DNA of 64,000 nucleotides from Bacillus vallismortis (GTDB taxonomy: Bacteria > Bacillota > Bacilli > Bacillales > Bacillaceae). The first letter of the stretch is position 1. The number at the start of each line of letters is the position of its first letter. Both the position numbers and the translations under genes were made by a program. Below the pieces are notes generated by a model. The model did no database searches. It saw only the letters and a program-made list of their open reading frames with translations, and was not told the DNA's origin. The stretch lies in the NCBI RefSeq assembly GCF_040784915.1, contig NZ_CP160797.1, positions 2,470,137 through 2,534,136 of the forward strand, in the 5' to 3' direction. Below are positions 10,595-20,262 of the stretch, piece by piece.

Positions 10595-11047
10595 CTATGA
10601 CATCAGTTTCTCAAAAGCAAACCGAATCATTCCGACGATGTACGCAGCCACAACACCGAAAACGATGACATTCCCCGCCAGTTTAAACATGTTTGTCGCT
10701 ACTCCGAGCACGAACCCTTCGCTTTTATATTCAAGAGCCGCGCTTGCCATGCTGTTGGCAAAACCTGTGACCGGCACGGCTGAACCGGCGCCTGCAAACT
10801 GCCCGATTCTGTCATAGATGCCAAACCCGGTAAGCAAGGCTGAAATTAATATCAGTGTTGCCGCCGTTGGATTTCCCGCTGTTTTTTCATCAAAATCGAA
10901 AAAATGAATAAAAAAATTTTGCAGACCTTGTCCGATCGCACAGATCAGCCCGCCTACAAGAAAGGCTTTGACACAATTCCAGACGTAAGGCGGCTTAGGC
11001 TGATATGTTTTCACTTTTGATTTGTAGTTTTCTTTTATGTTTGTCAT
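10595..11047 (-). CDS. spoVAC: SpoVAC, membrane channel subunit
   Basis: A 150-aa membrane protein with an N-terminal hydrophilic tail (residues 1-28) followed by three or four hydrophobic helices. SpoVAC is reported to behave as a mechanosensitive channel and to pass dipicolinic acid. The sequence LLTGFGIYDRIGQFAGAGSAVPV matches its paralogue SpoVAEB in the same operon, which shows an old duplication. Confidence 0.95.
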   Translation of the reverse strand: MTNIKENYKSKVKTYQPKPPYVWNCVKAFLVGGLICAIGQGLQNFFIHFFDFDEKTAGNPTAATLILISALLTGFGIYDRIGQFAGAGSAVPVTGFANSMASAALEYKSEGFVLGVATNMFKLAGNVIVFGVVAAYIVGMIRFAFEKLMS

Positions 11048-11059
11048 CTTGAAACCTCC

Positions 11060-11485
11060 TTATGAATGATCAATAAAATACAGCCAGTGAAATAAAGACC
11101 CCGCGATTTTCCCAATCACGATGGCCATTAACAGAATAATAATTTTACTTCTGAGCCCGATTCGTTTTGCTAAAATCGGCAGGACATTTAAAACCTCTGT
11201 AAGGGCAGCTGCGAGCATCCCGACAAACACACCTGCCAGCAGCCCGACCGGTACGGCAATCCATTTTGTTAAAAAAAGATGGTTCATATGAAGCGTCTCC
11301 CATCCCCCGAAAACAGCGCCAAGTATAACAGCTGCTTCATAGGCCTGAACGAATCTCATCGTTTTGGTGAGCTGCATCAGCCGCGGAATGATTCCCATTA
11401 CGGTTAAAAAAGCAACGAAGCCAGCCCCCACCGTGATGCCTCCGCCGAGCCCGACAAAAATAATGAACAATGCACTAACGATCAT
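11060..11485 (-). CDS. spoVAB: SpoVAB, spore membrane protein
   Basis: A 141-aa, very hydrophobic protein with about four membrane helices, required with the other SpoVA proteins for dipicolinate uptake. The first 11 nt overlap the end of spoVAA. Its exact role within the complex is not known. Confidence 0.94.
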   Translation of the reverse strand: MIVSALFIIFVGLGGGITVGAGFVAFLTVMGIIPRLMQLTKTMRFVQAYEAAVILGAVFGGWETLHMNHLFLTKWIAVPVGLLAGVFVGMLAAALTEVLNVLPILAKRIGLRSKIIILLMAIVIGKIAGSLFHWLYFIDHS

Positions 11486-12095
11486 GCAGGTCCTTTATTG
11501 TCTCTTGATTCTCATGCATGGACACATAGTGATCGAGATCAAGCTGATAATTAAACATCTCAACCTCCAGCGGACTGGGCTCTTCATTAAGGCGCTTTTT
11601 AAAGATGTGGTTAAAAAAAACGATCATCCCCAGTCCCAAACCGATGCTGTATGGGATTTGAAGCAAGTATGGATAGTCATTCCTCTCTCCGGTTATGATT
11701 TCATATAGTGCGATATGAACATCTCTCATGCTTACATCCTCATGAAAGTTCATGATAGCAAGACACGATCCGGTAAACAGAAGCAGCCAGACACCGATAA
11801 ACAGAACCGTTGACATTTTCCGTTTGCGATATTGAATTTCGACAATGGTTTCTGCTCCGCCAACTGTTTGAACATCAAGTGCCGGATCTTGTAAATGAAT
11901 GGCTTTAAGGACTTGTATGATATCCAGAATTACGATATTTTTATCTTTTTCGCTCACCTGATAAAGCGGCATAGCCGAAAGTTTCTTTTTCAACTGAATC
12001 TGTCCTTCAATTTGCGCTGCATCTCCAACCGTGATGATATCTCCCGGATGGGCCAGCACCCTGTGGCGAAGTCGGATAAATATACGTCGTTCCAT
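11475..12095 (-). CDS. spoVAA: SpoVAA, first gene of the spoVA operon
   Basis: A 206-aa protein with a soluble N-terminal domain (residues 1-100) rich in charged residues and two membrane helices near residues 100-120 and 150-170. It is needed for spore maturation and dipicolinate uptake. It opens the six-gene operon, behind a good SigG-type promoter. The last bases overlap spoVAB. Confidence 0.95.
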   Translation of the reverse strand: MERRIFIRLRHRVLAHPGDIITVGDAAQIEGQIQLKKKLSAMPLYQVSEKDKNIVILDIIQVLKAIHLQDPALDVQTVGGAETIVEIQYRKRKMSTVLFIGVWLLLFTGSCLAIMNFHEDVSMRDVHIALYEIITGERNDYPYLLQIPYSIGLGLGMIVFFNHIFKKRLNEEPSPLEVEMFNYQLDLDHYVSMHENQETIKDLHDR

Positions 12096-12127
12096 TATTG
12101 ATCACCATCTTTCGGTGGTTATATATG

Positions 12128-12156
12128 TAGTATGTGGTTCGATTTTGTTCTCATTC
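12128..12156 (-). promoter_or_regulatory. SigG-type promoter of the spoVA operon
   Basis: The minus strand reads GAATG, a 17-bp spacer, then CATACTA. This fits the forespore SigG consensus. SigG control of spoVA is established in B. subtilis. Confidence 0.8.
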
Positions 12157-12198
12157 ATCCGCTCGAAAAGACCATAAATTACCACGCTTTTACACACA

Positions 12199-12230
12199 AA
12201 AAAGCCAGCCTGCATGGCAGACTAGCTATC
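12199..12230 (-). terminator. Terminator after sigF
   Basis: AGCTAGTCTG and CAGGCTGGCT form a ten-pair stem with two G-U pairs, followed by T6 on the minus strand. The stem begins in the sigF stop codon. Confidence 0.8.
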
Positions 12231-12989
12231 CGGATGGTCCATTTGAACCTTGATCTGTTTTAATATTTTCTTTTCAAGTCTGGAAACCTGAACTTGAGAG
12301 ATCCCAAGCCGCTCAGCCACCTCGGACTGCGTTTGGTCTTTATAATATCTGAGATAGACGATTAGTTTTTCCCTTTCTTCCAAATCTCTGATTGCTTCTT
12401 TCAATGCAATTTTGTCAAACCACTTTTCTTCAGAGTTGTCAGCGATTTGATCAAGCAGGGTTATTGGATCTCCGTCATTCTCATATACTGTTTCGTGAAT
12501 CGAAGACGGCGCCCTTACCGCCTCTTGAGCGAGTACGACATCTTCAGCTTCAATCTCCAGATGCCCGGCGATCTCCTGCACTGTCGGCACTCTGCCCAGT
12601 GTTTTTGAAAGCTCATCTTTCGCGCGCCGGATTTTGTTTCCGAGTTCTTTTAATGACCTTGATACCTTTACCGTTCCGTCATCGCGGATAAAACGCTGAA
12701 TTTCACCGATAATCATCGGAACTGCATACGTTGAAAAACGCACATCATAGGTTAAATCAAATTTGTCAACAGATTTTAACAGCCCAATGCAGCCGATCTG
12801 GAAAAGATCATCAGGCTCATATCCTCTGTTTAAAAACCGCTGTACGACAGACCAAACAAGACGCATGTTTTTTTCTATGAGGAGGTCTCTTGCCTGCTGG
12901 TCGCCATTTTGGCTTTGTTTGATTAATTCCTTTACTTCATGGTCCTTCAGCTGAGCGTTTTTGCCGTTTTTCTTAACCTCCACATCCAT
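12222..12989 (-). CDS. sigF: Sporulation sigma factor SigF
   Basis: A 255-aa sigma-70 family protein and the first forespore-specific sigma factor. Region 2 (DLFQIGCIGLLKSVDKFD and the aromatic FSTYAVPMI) opens the -10 element. Region 4 ends in the helix-turn-helix SEVAERLGISQVQVSRLEKK. It is held inactive by SpoIIAB until SpoIIAA frees it. It is the last gene of the spoIIA operon, 11 nt after spoIIAB. Confidence 0.97.
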   Translation of the reverse strand: MDVEVKKNGKNAQLKDHEVKELIKQSQNGDQQARDLLIEKNMRLVWSVVQRFLNRGYEPDDLFQIGCIGLLKSVDKFDLTYDVRFSTYAVPMIIGEIQRFIRDDGTVKVSRSLKELGNKIRRAKDELSKTLGRVPTVQEIAGHLEIEAEDVVLAQEAVRAPSSIHETVYENDGDPITLLDQIADNSEEKWFDKIALKEAIRDLEEREKLIVYLRYYKDQTQSEVAERLGISQVQVSRLEKKILKQIKVQMDHPDS

Positions 12990-13000
12990 AACAAATCTCC

Positions 13001-13441
13001 TTAATTACAAAGCGCTTTGCTTTTTGATAAGTGCTTTGTTAAGCGAATCGTTGTCCCCATCTCAGGCGAGGAATCGATACTGACATCATCCATGAAATTT
13101 TCCATAATGGTAAAGCCCATTCCAGATCGCTCAAGTTCAGGCTTAGTCGTGAATAAAGGCTGGCGGGCTTCGTCAAGATCTGTAATGCCCATGCCTTCAT
13201 CACGAATGGTCATATATACGACATGATCTTCCAGCGTCACTGAGATGTAAACTTTCCCGTCACAGTTCTCTTCATATCCATGGATAATGGCATTCGTTAC
13301 AGCCTCTGACACGACTGTTTTAATTTCGGTCAGTTCGTCCATAGTCGGGTCTAGCTGGGCAATAAATGAAGCAACTGTCACACGAGCGAACGATTCATTC
13401 TGGCTGAGGGCAGAAAATTCAAGATGCATTTCATTTTTCAT
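13001..13441 (-). CDS. spoIIAB: Anti-sigma factor and kinase SpoIIAB
   Basis: A 146-aa GHKL-fold protein kinase. The N box [12 protein letters not shown] and the G1 box RDEGMGI bind ATP. It binds SigF and also phosphorylates SpoIIAA on serine. The start codon overlaps the spoIIAA stop by four bases (ATGA), so the switch proteins are made in coupled amounts. Confidence 0.97.
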   Translation of the reverse strand: MKNEMHLEFSALSQNESFARVTVASFIAQLDPTMDELTEIKTVVSEAVTNAIIHGYEENCDGKVYISVTLEDHVVYMTIRDEGMGITDLDEARQPLFTTKPELERSGMGFTIMENFMDDVSIDSSPEMGTTIRLTKHLSKSKALCN

Positions 13442-13791
13442 GATGCCACCCCCAGTGTCAGCAGCGCCTTCTGCTCAGATTGTTCAAATCTGATAATTTT
13501 AAACAGACCCGACATATCAAACAGCCGCTTCACCGCAGGAGAGATAGCGCAAACGACCATTTCCCCGCCAGTTTGCTTAATTTGCTTATATCTTCCTAAA
13601 ATGACGCCAAGCCCCGAGCTGTCCATAAAGGAAAGGTCCTCCAAGTTCAGTACGATATGGCAAATATCATCCTTCTCCAGTGATTGAGTCACTTTGTGTT
13701 TCAGGGTTTCAGCCGTATGGTGATCGAGTTCGCCTGTTAATCGAATACAAAGCACAGATTCTTTGACATGCATGTCAATTCCAAGGCTCAT
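13438..13791 (-). CDS. spoIIAA: Anti-anti-sigma factor SpoIIAA
   Basis: A 117-aa STAS-domain protein. Serine 58 in FMDSSGLGV is the residue phosphorylated by SpoIIAB and dephosphorylated by SpoIIE. Unphosphorylated SpoIIAA frees SigF. Two in-frame ATGs exist six bases apart. GGAGG sits one base from the first and seven from the second, so the second, at 13791, is the start. Confidence 0.97.
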   Translation of the reverse strand: MSLGIDMHVKESVLCIRLTGELDHHTAETLKHKVTQSLEKDDICHIVLNLEDLSFMDSSGLGVILGRYKQIKQTGGEMVVCAISPAVKRLFDMSGLFKIIRFEQSEQKALLTLGVAS

Positions 13792-13833
13792 GCTCATTCC
13801 TCCTTGATATGATCGGATAATGAGTGTTTCGAT

Positions 13834-13852
13834 TTCGACGGAATAAATTCCT
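13834..13852 (-). promoter_or_regulatory. spoIIA promoter region: SigH-type -35 and Spo0A-box-like site
   Basis: On the minus strand AGGAATTT (13845-13852) fits the SigH -35 element, and CGTCGAA (13834-13840) is one base off the Spo0A box TGTCGAA. Control of spoIIA by SigH and Spo0A~P is established. The exact -10 is not clear by eye; a GAAAC about 14 bp downstream is the best fit. Confidence 0.6.
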
Positions 13853-13886
13853 TCACCGTGACAAAACTAGTGGTCATTCGGCATAA

Positions 13887-15056
13887 TTACTTAAATTTTG
13901 TCCAGTCTCCCATCGTCCGCTTCAAGAATGTTAAGAAACCGGCTTTCTTCATATCTTCTTTAGCAGCAACAGGACTTTCAGCAAGCACTTCTCCATCCTT
14001 TTTCAGAACGAGTGTGCCAAGCTCCTGGCCTTTTTGAATCGGAGCACTTACATTGTCATTCATTTTGATTTCTTTTTTCACATTTTTCATATCCTCGCCT
14101 TTTTTCGTCAATATTGAAATCGGCTCAGAAGTAGTGAGTTCGATAAATGTTTGTTTTCCTTTTTTGACCTTTACTTTTGCTACTATTTCATTTCGTTTAT
14201 ATAAAGGATGTGTTTCGTATTGACTAAAAGCGAAATCAAGCATCTTTGTGACTTGCGCGTTTCTTTCTTTAGGTGTACTCGCCCCGAACACAACCGCAAT
14301 GGCCCGCATGTTTCCTTTTTTAGCCGAAGCTGTCAGACAATATTTCGCCTCTCCTGTATAGCCCGTTTTCACGCCGTCTACACCATGGTAAAATTTAATA
14401 AGCCGATTCGTGTTGACGAGCCAAAACTTTTTATCTGTATTTTCCCGCAGGTAATCCTCATACGTGCCTGTAAATTTCGTGATTGATTCGTATTTCAATA
14501 ATTCCTTAGCCATGATTGCCATGTCATAAGCAGAGCTGTAATGGCCCTCCTCGGTCAGTCCGGTCGGGTTTTTAAAAGATGTGTTTTTCAAGCCCAGCTC
14601 TTTTGCTTTTTTGTTCATCTTGTTTACAAATTCTTCTTCAGAGCCGGAAATAAATTCAGCCATCGCTACGGAAGCGTCATTTCCCGAAGCGATTGCGATG
14701 CCTTTCAGCATTTCTTTGACAGTCATTTCCTCACCGGGCTCGAGGAAAATTTGTGATCCGCCCATTGAAGCCGCATGCTCACTTGTCCGGACCTTATCAT
14801 TCATTTTGATTTTGCCTTCATCTAAAGCTTCCATAATTAAAAGCATCGTCATAATTTTCGTCATGCTTGCGGGAGCCAGTCTCTCATTGCTGTTCTTGTT
14901 GTAAAGCACTTTTCCCGTGTCACGTTCTATCAGCACCGCAGACTTCGCTTCATGAGCAAGCTCCGATGTGCCTTTTCCGTCTTGTTTTGCAAATGCAGAC
15001 GGTGCAAATGTAAGCAGCATGATACCAATCAACAAAGTGGATAAAAGACGTTTCAT
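13887..15056 (-). CDS. dacF: DacF, sporulation D-alanyl-D-alanine carboxypeptidase
   Basis: A 389-aa low-molecular-weight penicillin-binding protein made in the forespore, where it trims spore cortex peptidoglycan cross-linking. A signal peptide ends near AFA (residue 23). The serine enzyme motifs are present: SMTK, SGN and KTG (GVKTGYT). The start at 15056 has GGAGG nine bases upstream; the open frame extends 14 codons further without support. Readthrough into spoIIAA gives late transcripts of that operon. Confidence 0.95.
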   Translation of the reverse strand: MKRLLSTLLIGIMLLTFAPSAFAKQDGKGTSELAHEAKSAVLIERDTGKVLYNKNSNERLAPASMTKIMTMLLIMEALDEGKIKMNDKVRTSEHAASMGGSQIFLEPGEEMTVKEMLKGIAIASGNDASVAMAEFISGSEEEFVNKMNKKAKELGLKNTSFKNPTGLTEEGHYSSAYDMAIMAKELLKYESITKFTGTYEDYLRENTDKKFWLVNTNRLIKFYHGVDGVKTGYTGEAKYCLTASAKKGNMRAIAVVFGASTPKERNAQVTKMLDFAFSQYETHPLYKRNEIVAKVKVKKGKQTFIELTTSEPISILTKKGEDMKNVKKEIKMNDNVSAPIQKGQELGTLVLKKDGEVLAESPVAAKEDMKKAGFLTFLKRTMGDWTKFK

Positions 15057-15086
15057 CTCAAAAGCCCTCCATTTCATAATCTTTTT

Positions 15087-15115
15087 TATTTTTTCCAAGC
15101 GGGATGGTTTTATAC
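15087..15115 (-). promoter_or_regulatory. SigF/SigG-type promoter of dacF
   Basis: The minus strand reads GTATA, 14 bp, then GGAAAAAATA, which matches the forespore consensus GYWTA and GGNNANAHTR. The spacer is one or two bases shorter than average. Confidence 0.65.
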
Positions 15116-15153
15116 GCCACTGATGGAAAATGTTTCGTATCTTTTTTGGGCAT

Positions 15154-15195
15154 AAAAAAAGACAGCTGCGTCATATTAGACACAGCTGTCTTTTG
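15154..15195 (-). terminator. Terminator after pupG
   Basis: AAAAGACAGCTG pairs with CAGCTGTCTTTT and is followed by a T7 run on the minus strand. It separates drm-pupG from dacF. Confidence 0.85.
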
Positions 15196-15209
15196 ATCTT
15201 ACTATTGTT

Positions 15210-16025
15210 TTATTCGTATTGAGCGACAACTGCTTTTACGAGCTGCAAGAATCCTGCTTTTACTTTTTCCGTCACTTCCATTACTTCAGCATGACTTAAA
15301 GGCTGATCCAGAATTCCGGCTGCCGCGTTAGAGATGCAGGAAATGCCAAGGACACGCATTCCGGCATGATTAGCCACAATAACTTCCGGAACAGTGGACA
15401 TGCCGACTGCGTCAGAGCCCATTGTTCTTAAGAAACGGACTTCTGCCGGTGTTTCGTAAGAAGGTCCTGTCACAGCGGTATACACGCCTTTTTGGATCGG
15501 AATGTTAAGGTTTTTCGCAACCTTTTCAGCCAAGCCGGATAGATCTTTGTCATAGGCTGAAGACATATCTGGAAATCTGGCGCCGAAATCGGCTTCGTTT
15601 GGCCCGATTAACGGATTTGTTCCCATAAAATTGATATGATCGGTAATGATCATTAAGTCTCCCGCACGGAATTCAGTGTTGACGCCGCCAGCGGCGTTTG
15701 TCACGATCAATGCTTCCACGCCGAGCGCTTTCATCACACGTACAGGGAAAGTGACTTTCTCCATTGAATAGCCTTCATAAAAATGAAAACGGCCCTGCAT
15801 CGCAATGACGGAAACTCCTTCAAGGGTGCCAAGCACAAGCTGGCCGGCATGTCCTTCAACAGTAGATACCGGGAATTCTGGTATGTCTTCATATTTCAGT
15901 TTGACCGGATTTTCGATTTCGTCTGCCAAAATACCAAGACCAGATCCTAAAATAAGGCCGATCTTTGGAGATTCCGGCAGTTTTTGCTTAATAAAAGCGG
16001 CTGCGCGTTCGATTCTGTCTTTCAA
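15210..16025 (-). CDS. pupG: Purine nucleoside phosphorylase PupG
   Basis: A 271-aa trimeric-type phosphorylase that splits guanosine, inosine and their deoxy forms to base and (deoxy)ribose 1-phosphate. The family motifs GHAGQLVLG, TNAAGGVN and GPSYETPAEVRFLRTMGSDAVGMST are all present. It follows drm by 12 nt, so the product sugar phosphate passes directly to phosphopentomutase. Confidence 0.96.
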   Translation of the reverse strand: MKDRIERAAAFIKQKLPESPKIGLILGSGLGILADEIENPVKLKYEDIPEFPVSTVEGHAGQLVLGTLEGVSVIAMQGRFHFYEGYSMEKVTFPVRVMKALGVEALIVTNAAGGVNTEFRAGDLMIITDHINFMGTNPLIGPNEADFGARFPDMSSAYDKDLSGLAEKVAKNLNIPIQKGVYTAVTGPSYETPAEVRFLRTMGSDAVGMSTVPEVIVANHAGMRVLGISCISNAAAGILDQPLSHAEVMEVTEKVKAGFLQLVKAVVAQYE

Positions 16026-16037
16026 GAAACAGTCCCC

Positions 16038-17222
16038 CTATTGTAATGAAGATAAAAAGCTTTTTCCGTATTTCGGTTTATTCGCTTGGAAATTATCAGC
16101 GATCGTCGCGCCGATATCAGCAAATGTATCTGCAAGCGGCAGCATTTGCACGTTCTTATGTTTTTTGCTGTAAGCGAGAATCGGCACATACTCGCGTGTA
16201 TGGTCGGTTCCGTGATGAACCGGATCGTTGCCGTGGTCGGCTGTAATGATTAACAAATCGTCTTCTTTCATTTTCTCAAATACTTCCGGAAGCCGCGCAT
16301 CAAATTCTTCAAGCGCGCGTCCGTAGCCTTCCGGATCACGGCGGTGCCCGAATAAGGCGTCAAAATCAACAAGGTTCGCAAAGCTCAAACCTGTAAAGTC
16401 TTCTCCCAGCGTGTCGATCACCTTGTCCATTCCATCCATATTGGAAACTGTTCTCCGTGAAGAAGTAATGCCTTCTCCGTCATAGATATCAGAGATTTTT
16501 CCGATTGAGATCACATCTAAGCCGCTGTCTTTCAATTCATTCATGACAGTGCGGTCAAACGGCTTAAGCGCATAGTCATGACGGTTTGGTGTCCGTTTGA
16601 ATTGTCCCGGCTCTCCGACGAACGGCCGTGCGATAATGCGGCCTACCATATACTTCGGATCAAGCGTCAGCTCTCGCGCCGTTTCACAAATACGGTACAG
16701 CTCCTCAAGCGGCACAACCTCTTCGTGAGCGGCAATTTGCAGAACAGAATCAGCAGATGTGTATACAATTAAAGCCCCTGTCTCCATGTGTTCTTGGCCA
16801 AGTTCATCCAAAATCGCTGTGCCGGAAGCCGGCTTGTTTCCGATAATTTTGCGTCCAGATCTCTTTTCCAGCTCCTGAAGCAGTTCATCAGGAAAACCTT
16901 CCGGGAACACTTTAAACGGTTTATCAATATACAAGCCCATGATCTCCCAATGGCCGGTCATGGTATCTTTACCGTTAGACGCTTCTTGCATTTTTCCATA
17001 ATACGCAAGCGGATGTTCTGTTTTTTCCACACCTTTGATATCTCCAATGAGACCAAGGCCGAGTTTTGCCATATTCGGCATATGTAATCCATTCATATGC
17101 TCGGCAATATGCCCGAGCGTATTGGCGCCTTCGTCATTAAAGTCAGCGGCGTCCGGCGCTTCGCCGATTCCGACTGAGTCCATCACAATTAAAAACACAC
17201 GATTATATTTGTATGCAGGCAT
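16038..17222 (-). CDS. drm: Phosphopentomutase Drm (DeoB)
   Basis: A 394-aa metalloenzyme of the alkaline phosphatase superfamily. It turns (deoxy)ribose 1-phosphate into the 5-phosphate. Metal ligands show in [13 protein letters not shown] at the N-terminus and in [19 protein letters not shown] near the end; [12 protein letters not shown] holds the phosphothreonine. AAAGGAGG precedes the ATG. It forms an operon with pupG. Confidence 0.96.
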   Translation of the reverse strand: MPAYKYNRVFLIVMDSVGIGEAPDAADFNDEGANTLGHIAEHMNGLHMPNMAKLGLGLIGDIKGVEKTEHPLAYYGKMQEASNGKDTMTGHWEIMGLYIDKPFKVFPEGFPDELLQELEKRSGRKIIGNKPASGTAILDELGQEHMETGALIVYTSADSVLQIAAHEEVVPLEELYRICETARELTLDPKYMVGRIIARPFVGEPGQFKRTPNRHDYALKPFDRTVMNELKDSGLDVISIGKISDIYDGEGITSSRRTVSNMDGMDKVIDTLGEDFTGLSFANLVDFDALFGHRRDPEGYGRALEEFDARLPEVFEKMKEDDLLIITADHGNDPVHHGTDHTREYVPILAYSKKHKNVQMLPLADTFADIGATIADNFQANKPKYGKSFLSSLQ

Positions 17223-17282
17223 CTTTGAAAGCCTCCTTTTTTTCTATACGTCTATTGTATCGCTAAGAGGTCTGACAACTCA

Positions 17283-17312
17283 AGTATAAACCGTTTTCAT
17301 TCCCGTTGACAA
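17283..17312 (-). promoter_or_regulatory. drm-pupG promoter with an overlapping cre-like site
   Basis: The minus strand reads TTGTCA, an 18-bp spacer, then TATACT. TGAAAACGGTTTAT at 17286-17299 overlaps the -10 and matches the CcpA cre consensus except for the last two bases. Carbon repression of drm-pupG is consistent with what I recall for B. subtilis. Confidence 0.5.
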
Positions 17313-17360
17313 TGCATTCAGAAATAATGAGAAACTTCAATATTTTCTGTCGCGCTAAAC

Positions 17361-17387
17361 AAAAAAGCCGCAGCCCCCCCTGCGGCT
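17361..17387 (-). terminator. Terminator after xerD
   Basis: AGCCGCAG and CTGCGGCT flank a G6 loop and are followed by T6 on the minus strand, overlapping the xerD stop codon. Confidence 0.88.
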
Positions 17388-18276
17388 AGGCGCGCGGATG
17401 AAACTGCTTGTACACATCCTTCAGCCTTGTTTTCGTCACATGCGTATAAATTTGCGTCGTGGATATATCCGCATGGCCGAGCATTTCCTGCACCGCTCTA
17501 AGATCAGCCCCGTTCTCAAGCAGATGCGTCGCAAAGGAATGCCTGAGTGTATGCGGGGTCAGCTCTTTTTTGATTCCGGCTTCAAGGGCGATTTTCTTTA
17601 GGTTTTTCCAAAACCCCTGACGGCTGATTTGCTTGCCGTGATGATTTAAAAAGAGGGCGTCAGACACTTTGTTTTTCAGTAGTTTCCCCCTGGCTTTCGT
17701 CATATATTCCTCAATGGCGGAAGCGGCAGCTTCACCGATTGGCACAATCCGTTCTTTTCTTCCTTTCCCGAAGCAGCGGACAAAACCCATGGATAGATGA
17801 ACATCTGCCGTTTTCAATTCTATCATTTCACTGACTCGTATGCCTGTCGCATAAAGCAGCTCCAGCATCGCTTTATCCCGATAGCCGAAAGGGCTCGTCA
17901 GTTTAGGCGTGTCCAATAATCGCTCGACCTCATTGAGCGCGAGCACCTTCGGAAGCGCCCGTTCGGTCTTTTGTGTTTCGATATGAACGGAAGGATCCTT
18001 GTCCGTCACCTTTTCCCTGAGCAGAAATTGGTGAAAAGAGCGAATGGATGCCAAATGCCTCGCTGATGTCTTGCCGGATTTCCCCGAGTCCTTCAAATGC
18101 TTTAAATATTGGATAATATGTATGCGGGTTACGTGATTCCAATCTGTAACATGAAGGGTTTCTGTTACATAGAGAGAATAGCTTTTCAGGTCCCGTTCAT
18201 AGGATACCACCGTGTTTTGTGAAAGCCCTCTCTCTACCATGACGTAGTGGATGAAATCCTTTATTTGATCTTTCAC
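17386..18276 (-). CDS. xerD: Tyrosine recombinase XerD (RipX)
   Basis: A 296-aa site-specific recombinase that, with CodV (XerC), resolves chromosome dimers at dif. The N-terminal SAM-like core-binding domain spans residues 1-85. The catalytic set is present: ATGIRVSEM (Arg), [12 protein letters not shown] (His-x-x-Arg), [14 protein letters not shown] (His and the nucleophile Tyr). It lies seven bases after yqzK. Confidence 0.96.
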   Translation of the reverse strand: MKDQIKDFIHYVMVERGLSQNTVVSYERDLKSYSLYVTETLHVTDWNHVTRIHIIQYLKHLKDSGKSGKTSARHLASIRSFHQFLLREKVTDKDPSVHIETQKTERALPKVLALNEVERLLDTPKLTSPFGYRDKAMLELLYATGIRVSEMIELKTADVHLSMGFVRCFGKGRKERIVPIGEAAASAIEEYMTKARGKLLKNKVSDALFLNHHGKQISRQGFWKNLKKIALEAGIKKELTPHTLRHSFATHLLENGADLRAVQEMLGHADISTTQIYTHVTKTRLKDVYKQFHPRA

Positions 18277-18283
18277 TCTAGAT

Positions 18284-18511
18284 CTACTCCCCGTTTTGGT
18301 AAAAAAAGATCAACCGGTCGAACCATCCGCCTTTTTCATCCTGATCCATTTCAACAACTTTTACAGCGGAGCCTTCCGGTTTATCGTACCGATGATAGTT
18401 TTCATATTCTTGATTCACCCATATCATAGCATAATAGAACAGAGCGGTAAAACCGGTAAACAGGATGAAAACTTTCAATGCATCGAGAGCTGTTTTCAGG
18501 AATCTTCCCAT
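18284..18511 (-). CDS. yqzK: YqzK, small membrane protein
   Basis: A 75-aa protein with one hydrophobic helix (about residues 12-29) and a charged C-terminal tail. It lies between fur and xerD, as YqzK does in 168. No function is known. Close spacing suggests cotranscription with xerD. Confidence 0.85.
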   Translation of the reverse strand: MGRFLKTALDALKVFILFTGFTALFYYAMIWVNQEYENYHRYDKPEGSAVKVVEMDQDEKGGWFDRLIFFYQNGE

Positions 18512-18591
18512 GTCTTAATCGATCCTTTCCCTATGGTTCCAGTTATTTAAACCATATGCCAAATCAGAAAGGTTTTATACATAGAAACAGC

Positions 18592-18621
18592 AAAAAACCC
18601 TTTCCCCGTGAGAAAAGGTTC
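18592..18621 (-). terminator. Terminator after fur
   Basis: AACCTTTTC and GGGAAAGGGTT pair around a short loop and are followed by T6 on the minus strand. Confidence 0.75.
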
Positions 18622-18635
18622 GCGCTCGGCATCGT

Positions 18636-19085
18636 CTATTCAGTTTCTGTTCCGTTACAGCGGTGGCAAATGCCGTGAAACGTCAATCTATGATCTTTAA
18701 TCTTAAATTTCCAATCACGTTCAATGATTTCTTCCACGTCTTCAAGCAAATCTTCTTCAATTTCATCAACGGCTCCGCACTCCATACACACCAAGTGATG
18801 ATGAAAGTGAGCTGCGCCCTCTTTCCGTAGGTCGTAACGGGACACGCCGTCTCCAAAGTTAATTTTATCAACGACTTTTAATTCAGTTAATAATTCAAGC
18901 GTACGGTATACTGTTGCGAGACCGATCTCAGGAGATTTCTCTTTTACGAGGAGGTATACGTCTTCTGCGCTTAAATGGTCTTCTTCGTTTTCAAGCAGCA
19001 CTCTTACTGTCGCTTCACGCTGAGGCGTAAGTTTGTAGCTGGATGAGTGCAGTTGTTTCTTAATTCGATCAATACGGTTTTCCAT
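18636..19085 (-). CDS. fur: Ferric uptake regulator Fur
   Basis: A 149-aa iron-sensing repressor. The winged helix covers about residues 15-85 (YKLTPQREATVRVLL, TVYRTLELL). The metal-binding dimer domain carries HHHHLVCMECG and a second CHRC pair, the structural zinc site. The start at 19085 has GGAGG seven bases upstream; nine more in-frame codons upstream are unsupported. A PerR box overlaps its promoter. Confidence 0.97.
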   Translation of the reverse strand: MENRIDRIKKQLHSSSYKLTPQREATVRVLLENEEDHLSAEDVYLLVKEKSPEIGLATVYRTLELLTELKVVDKINFGDGVSRYDLRKEGAAHFHHHLVCMECGAVDEIEEDLLEDVEEIIERDWKFKIKDHRLTFHGICHRCNGTETE

Positions 19086-19117
19086 GTCTTTCCCTCCTAC
19101 GCCGCATTCCATGACTC

Positions 19118-19161
19118 ATTATAACAAAATACGCGCAGAGTTCCAACTATAATTATTATAA
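19118..19161 (-). promoter_or_regulatory. fur promoter with PerR box
   Basis: The minus strand reads TTGGAA, a 17-bp spacer, then TATAAT (19118-19146). Directly upstream, TTATAATAATTATAG (19147-19161) matches the PerR consensus TTATAATNATTATAA at 14 of 15 positions. PerR control of fur is established in B. subtilis and links peroxide sensing to iron uptake. Confidence 0.85.
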
Positions 19162-19197
19162 ACTGATAAATAAAATGTTTTTCTTTTAATAATCATT

Positions 19198-19842
19198 TTA
19201 AAAAAGTCTCAATGTAAGCTTTTCCATTAACACAGGAGATAAATATGCTTCAAAGAGAGATGAGATCAGTGCTAAAAACAGAATGACCAGAAGCACGAGG
19301 GCATATTGGCCGAACCACTGAATCGGCGCATCATGCAGGCTTCGTTTAACGAACAGCTGCCTGATTAACTTTAATGAAAACGCAATTGCACATGTGCCCA
19401 TAATGAGATAAGCCGGAATTAGCAGTACATTTTGCGGCAAAACGGAGACAAAGGATAAGAAAAAACCGCTGATTCCCATCTGATTGACGAGAAATCCGAC
19501 AGTAAAGCCGACAACAATTCCTTTCAGAAAGATCATGATGAAAATAATCGGCATCCCAATGACGGAAATCCCCAATATCCACATCAGCCCTAAATATTTT
19601 ACATTATGAAAGATACTTTGCCCAAACATATCGGATGAACTTGCCTGTTTTCCATCCGAAAGCTGTCCGAAAAATTGGCTTAAATAGTAATATAAATCTT
19701 CTTTCTGGCTGATGGTCATGCTGTTGACAATAATCGCCCCAAAAATGACACCCATGAAAAACAGGACTGAGACAAATATATAAAGAGAGAGATGATCTTT
19801 GACATGTCTGAGAAAGATGTCCTTATAAGAAATTTTTCGCAT
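19198..19842 (-). CDS. spoIIM: SpoIIM, engulfment membrane protein
   Basis: A 214-aa protein with about five membrane helices. It is a subunit of the SpoIID-SpoIIM-SpoIIP complex that remodels peptidoglycan during engulfment, made in the mother cell under SigE. The family pattern [13 protein letters not shown] near the first helix and [21 protein letters not shown] in the middle is clear. Confidence 0.95.
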   Translation of the reverse strand: MRKISYKDIFLRHVKDHLSLYIFVSVLFFMGVIFGAIIVNSMTISQKEDLYYYLSQFFGQLSDGKQASSSDMFGQSIFHNVKYLGLMWILGISVIGMPIIFIMIFLKGIVVGFTVGFLVNQMGISGFFLSFVSVLPQNVLLIPAYLIMGTCAIAFSLKLIRQLFVKRSLHDAPIQWFGQYALVLLVILFLALISSLFEAYLSPVLMEKLTLRLF

Positions 19843-19943
19843 TCCGTTTCCTCCCGCCCGCTCTAGTGATTTGATTTAATAGATTGTATGAAAGAAACGG
19901 AAAAACATGCCCTTTTTCAAAAAGGAACGCTAGGAGAAGAATG

Positions 19944-20159
19944 CTAGGCGGCTTTTTTGGGCACAAAAAAACCCTTATCATCAACTGATATATGATCATA
20001 AGGATTCTTGGGCTTTCTTGTATTCAACATCTCTTTTTTGCTTTTCGTCATTCTTTCATGTGTACTGAAGGATGGTGTGCTGCCTCTTGATAATAAGACG
20101 TCACGTCCGCCGTTTCTCAGCAAATGCTCCCGCTTCTTTTTCGCTCGGCTTTTTGCCAT
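19944..20159 (-). CDS. yqkK: YqkK, small basic protein
   Basis: A 71-aa basic protein starting MAKSRAKKKREHLLRN, with a Ser/Thr-rich middle. No domain or function is recognised. Position between spoIIM and mleA matches yqkK of 168. The start at 20159 is chosen because GGGAG lies eight bases upstream; the open frame begins nine codons earlier. Confidence 0.8.
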   Translation of the reverse strand: MAKSRAKKKREHLLRNGGRDVLLSRGSTPSFSTHERMTKSKKEMLNTRKPKNPYDHISVDDKGFFVPKKAA

Positions 20160-20220
20160 GCTAATCACTCCCTTATTGATTTTCATAGCAATTATAGCAA
20201 AAAAATGAACTCATGATGGA

Positions 20221-20252
20221 AAAAAAGCAGCACCTTGTATGCCAGGTGCTGA
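20221..20252 (-). terminator. Terminator after mleA
   Basis: CAGCACCT and AGGTGCTG pair and are followed by a T run on the minus strand. Confidence 0.85.
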
Positions 20253-20262
20253 TTTACTTCAT

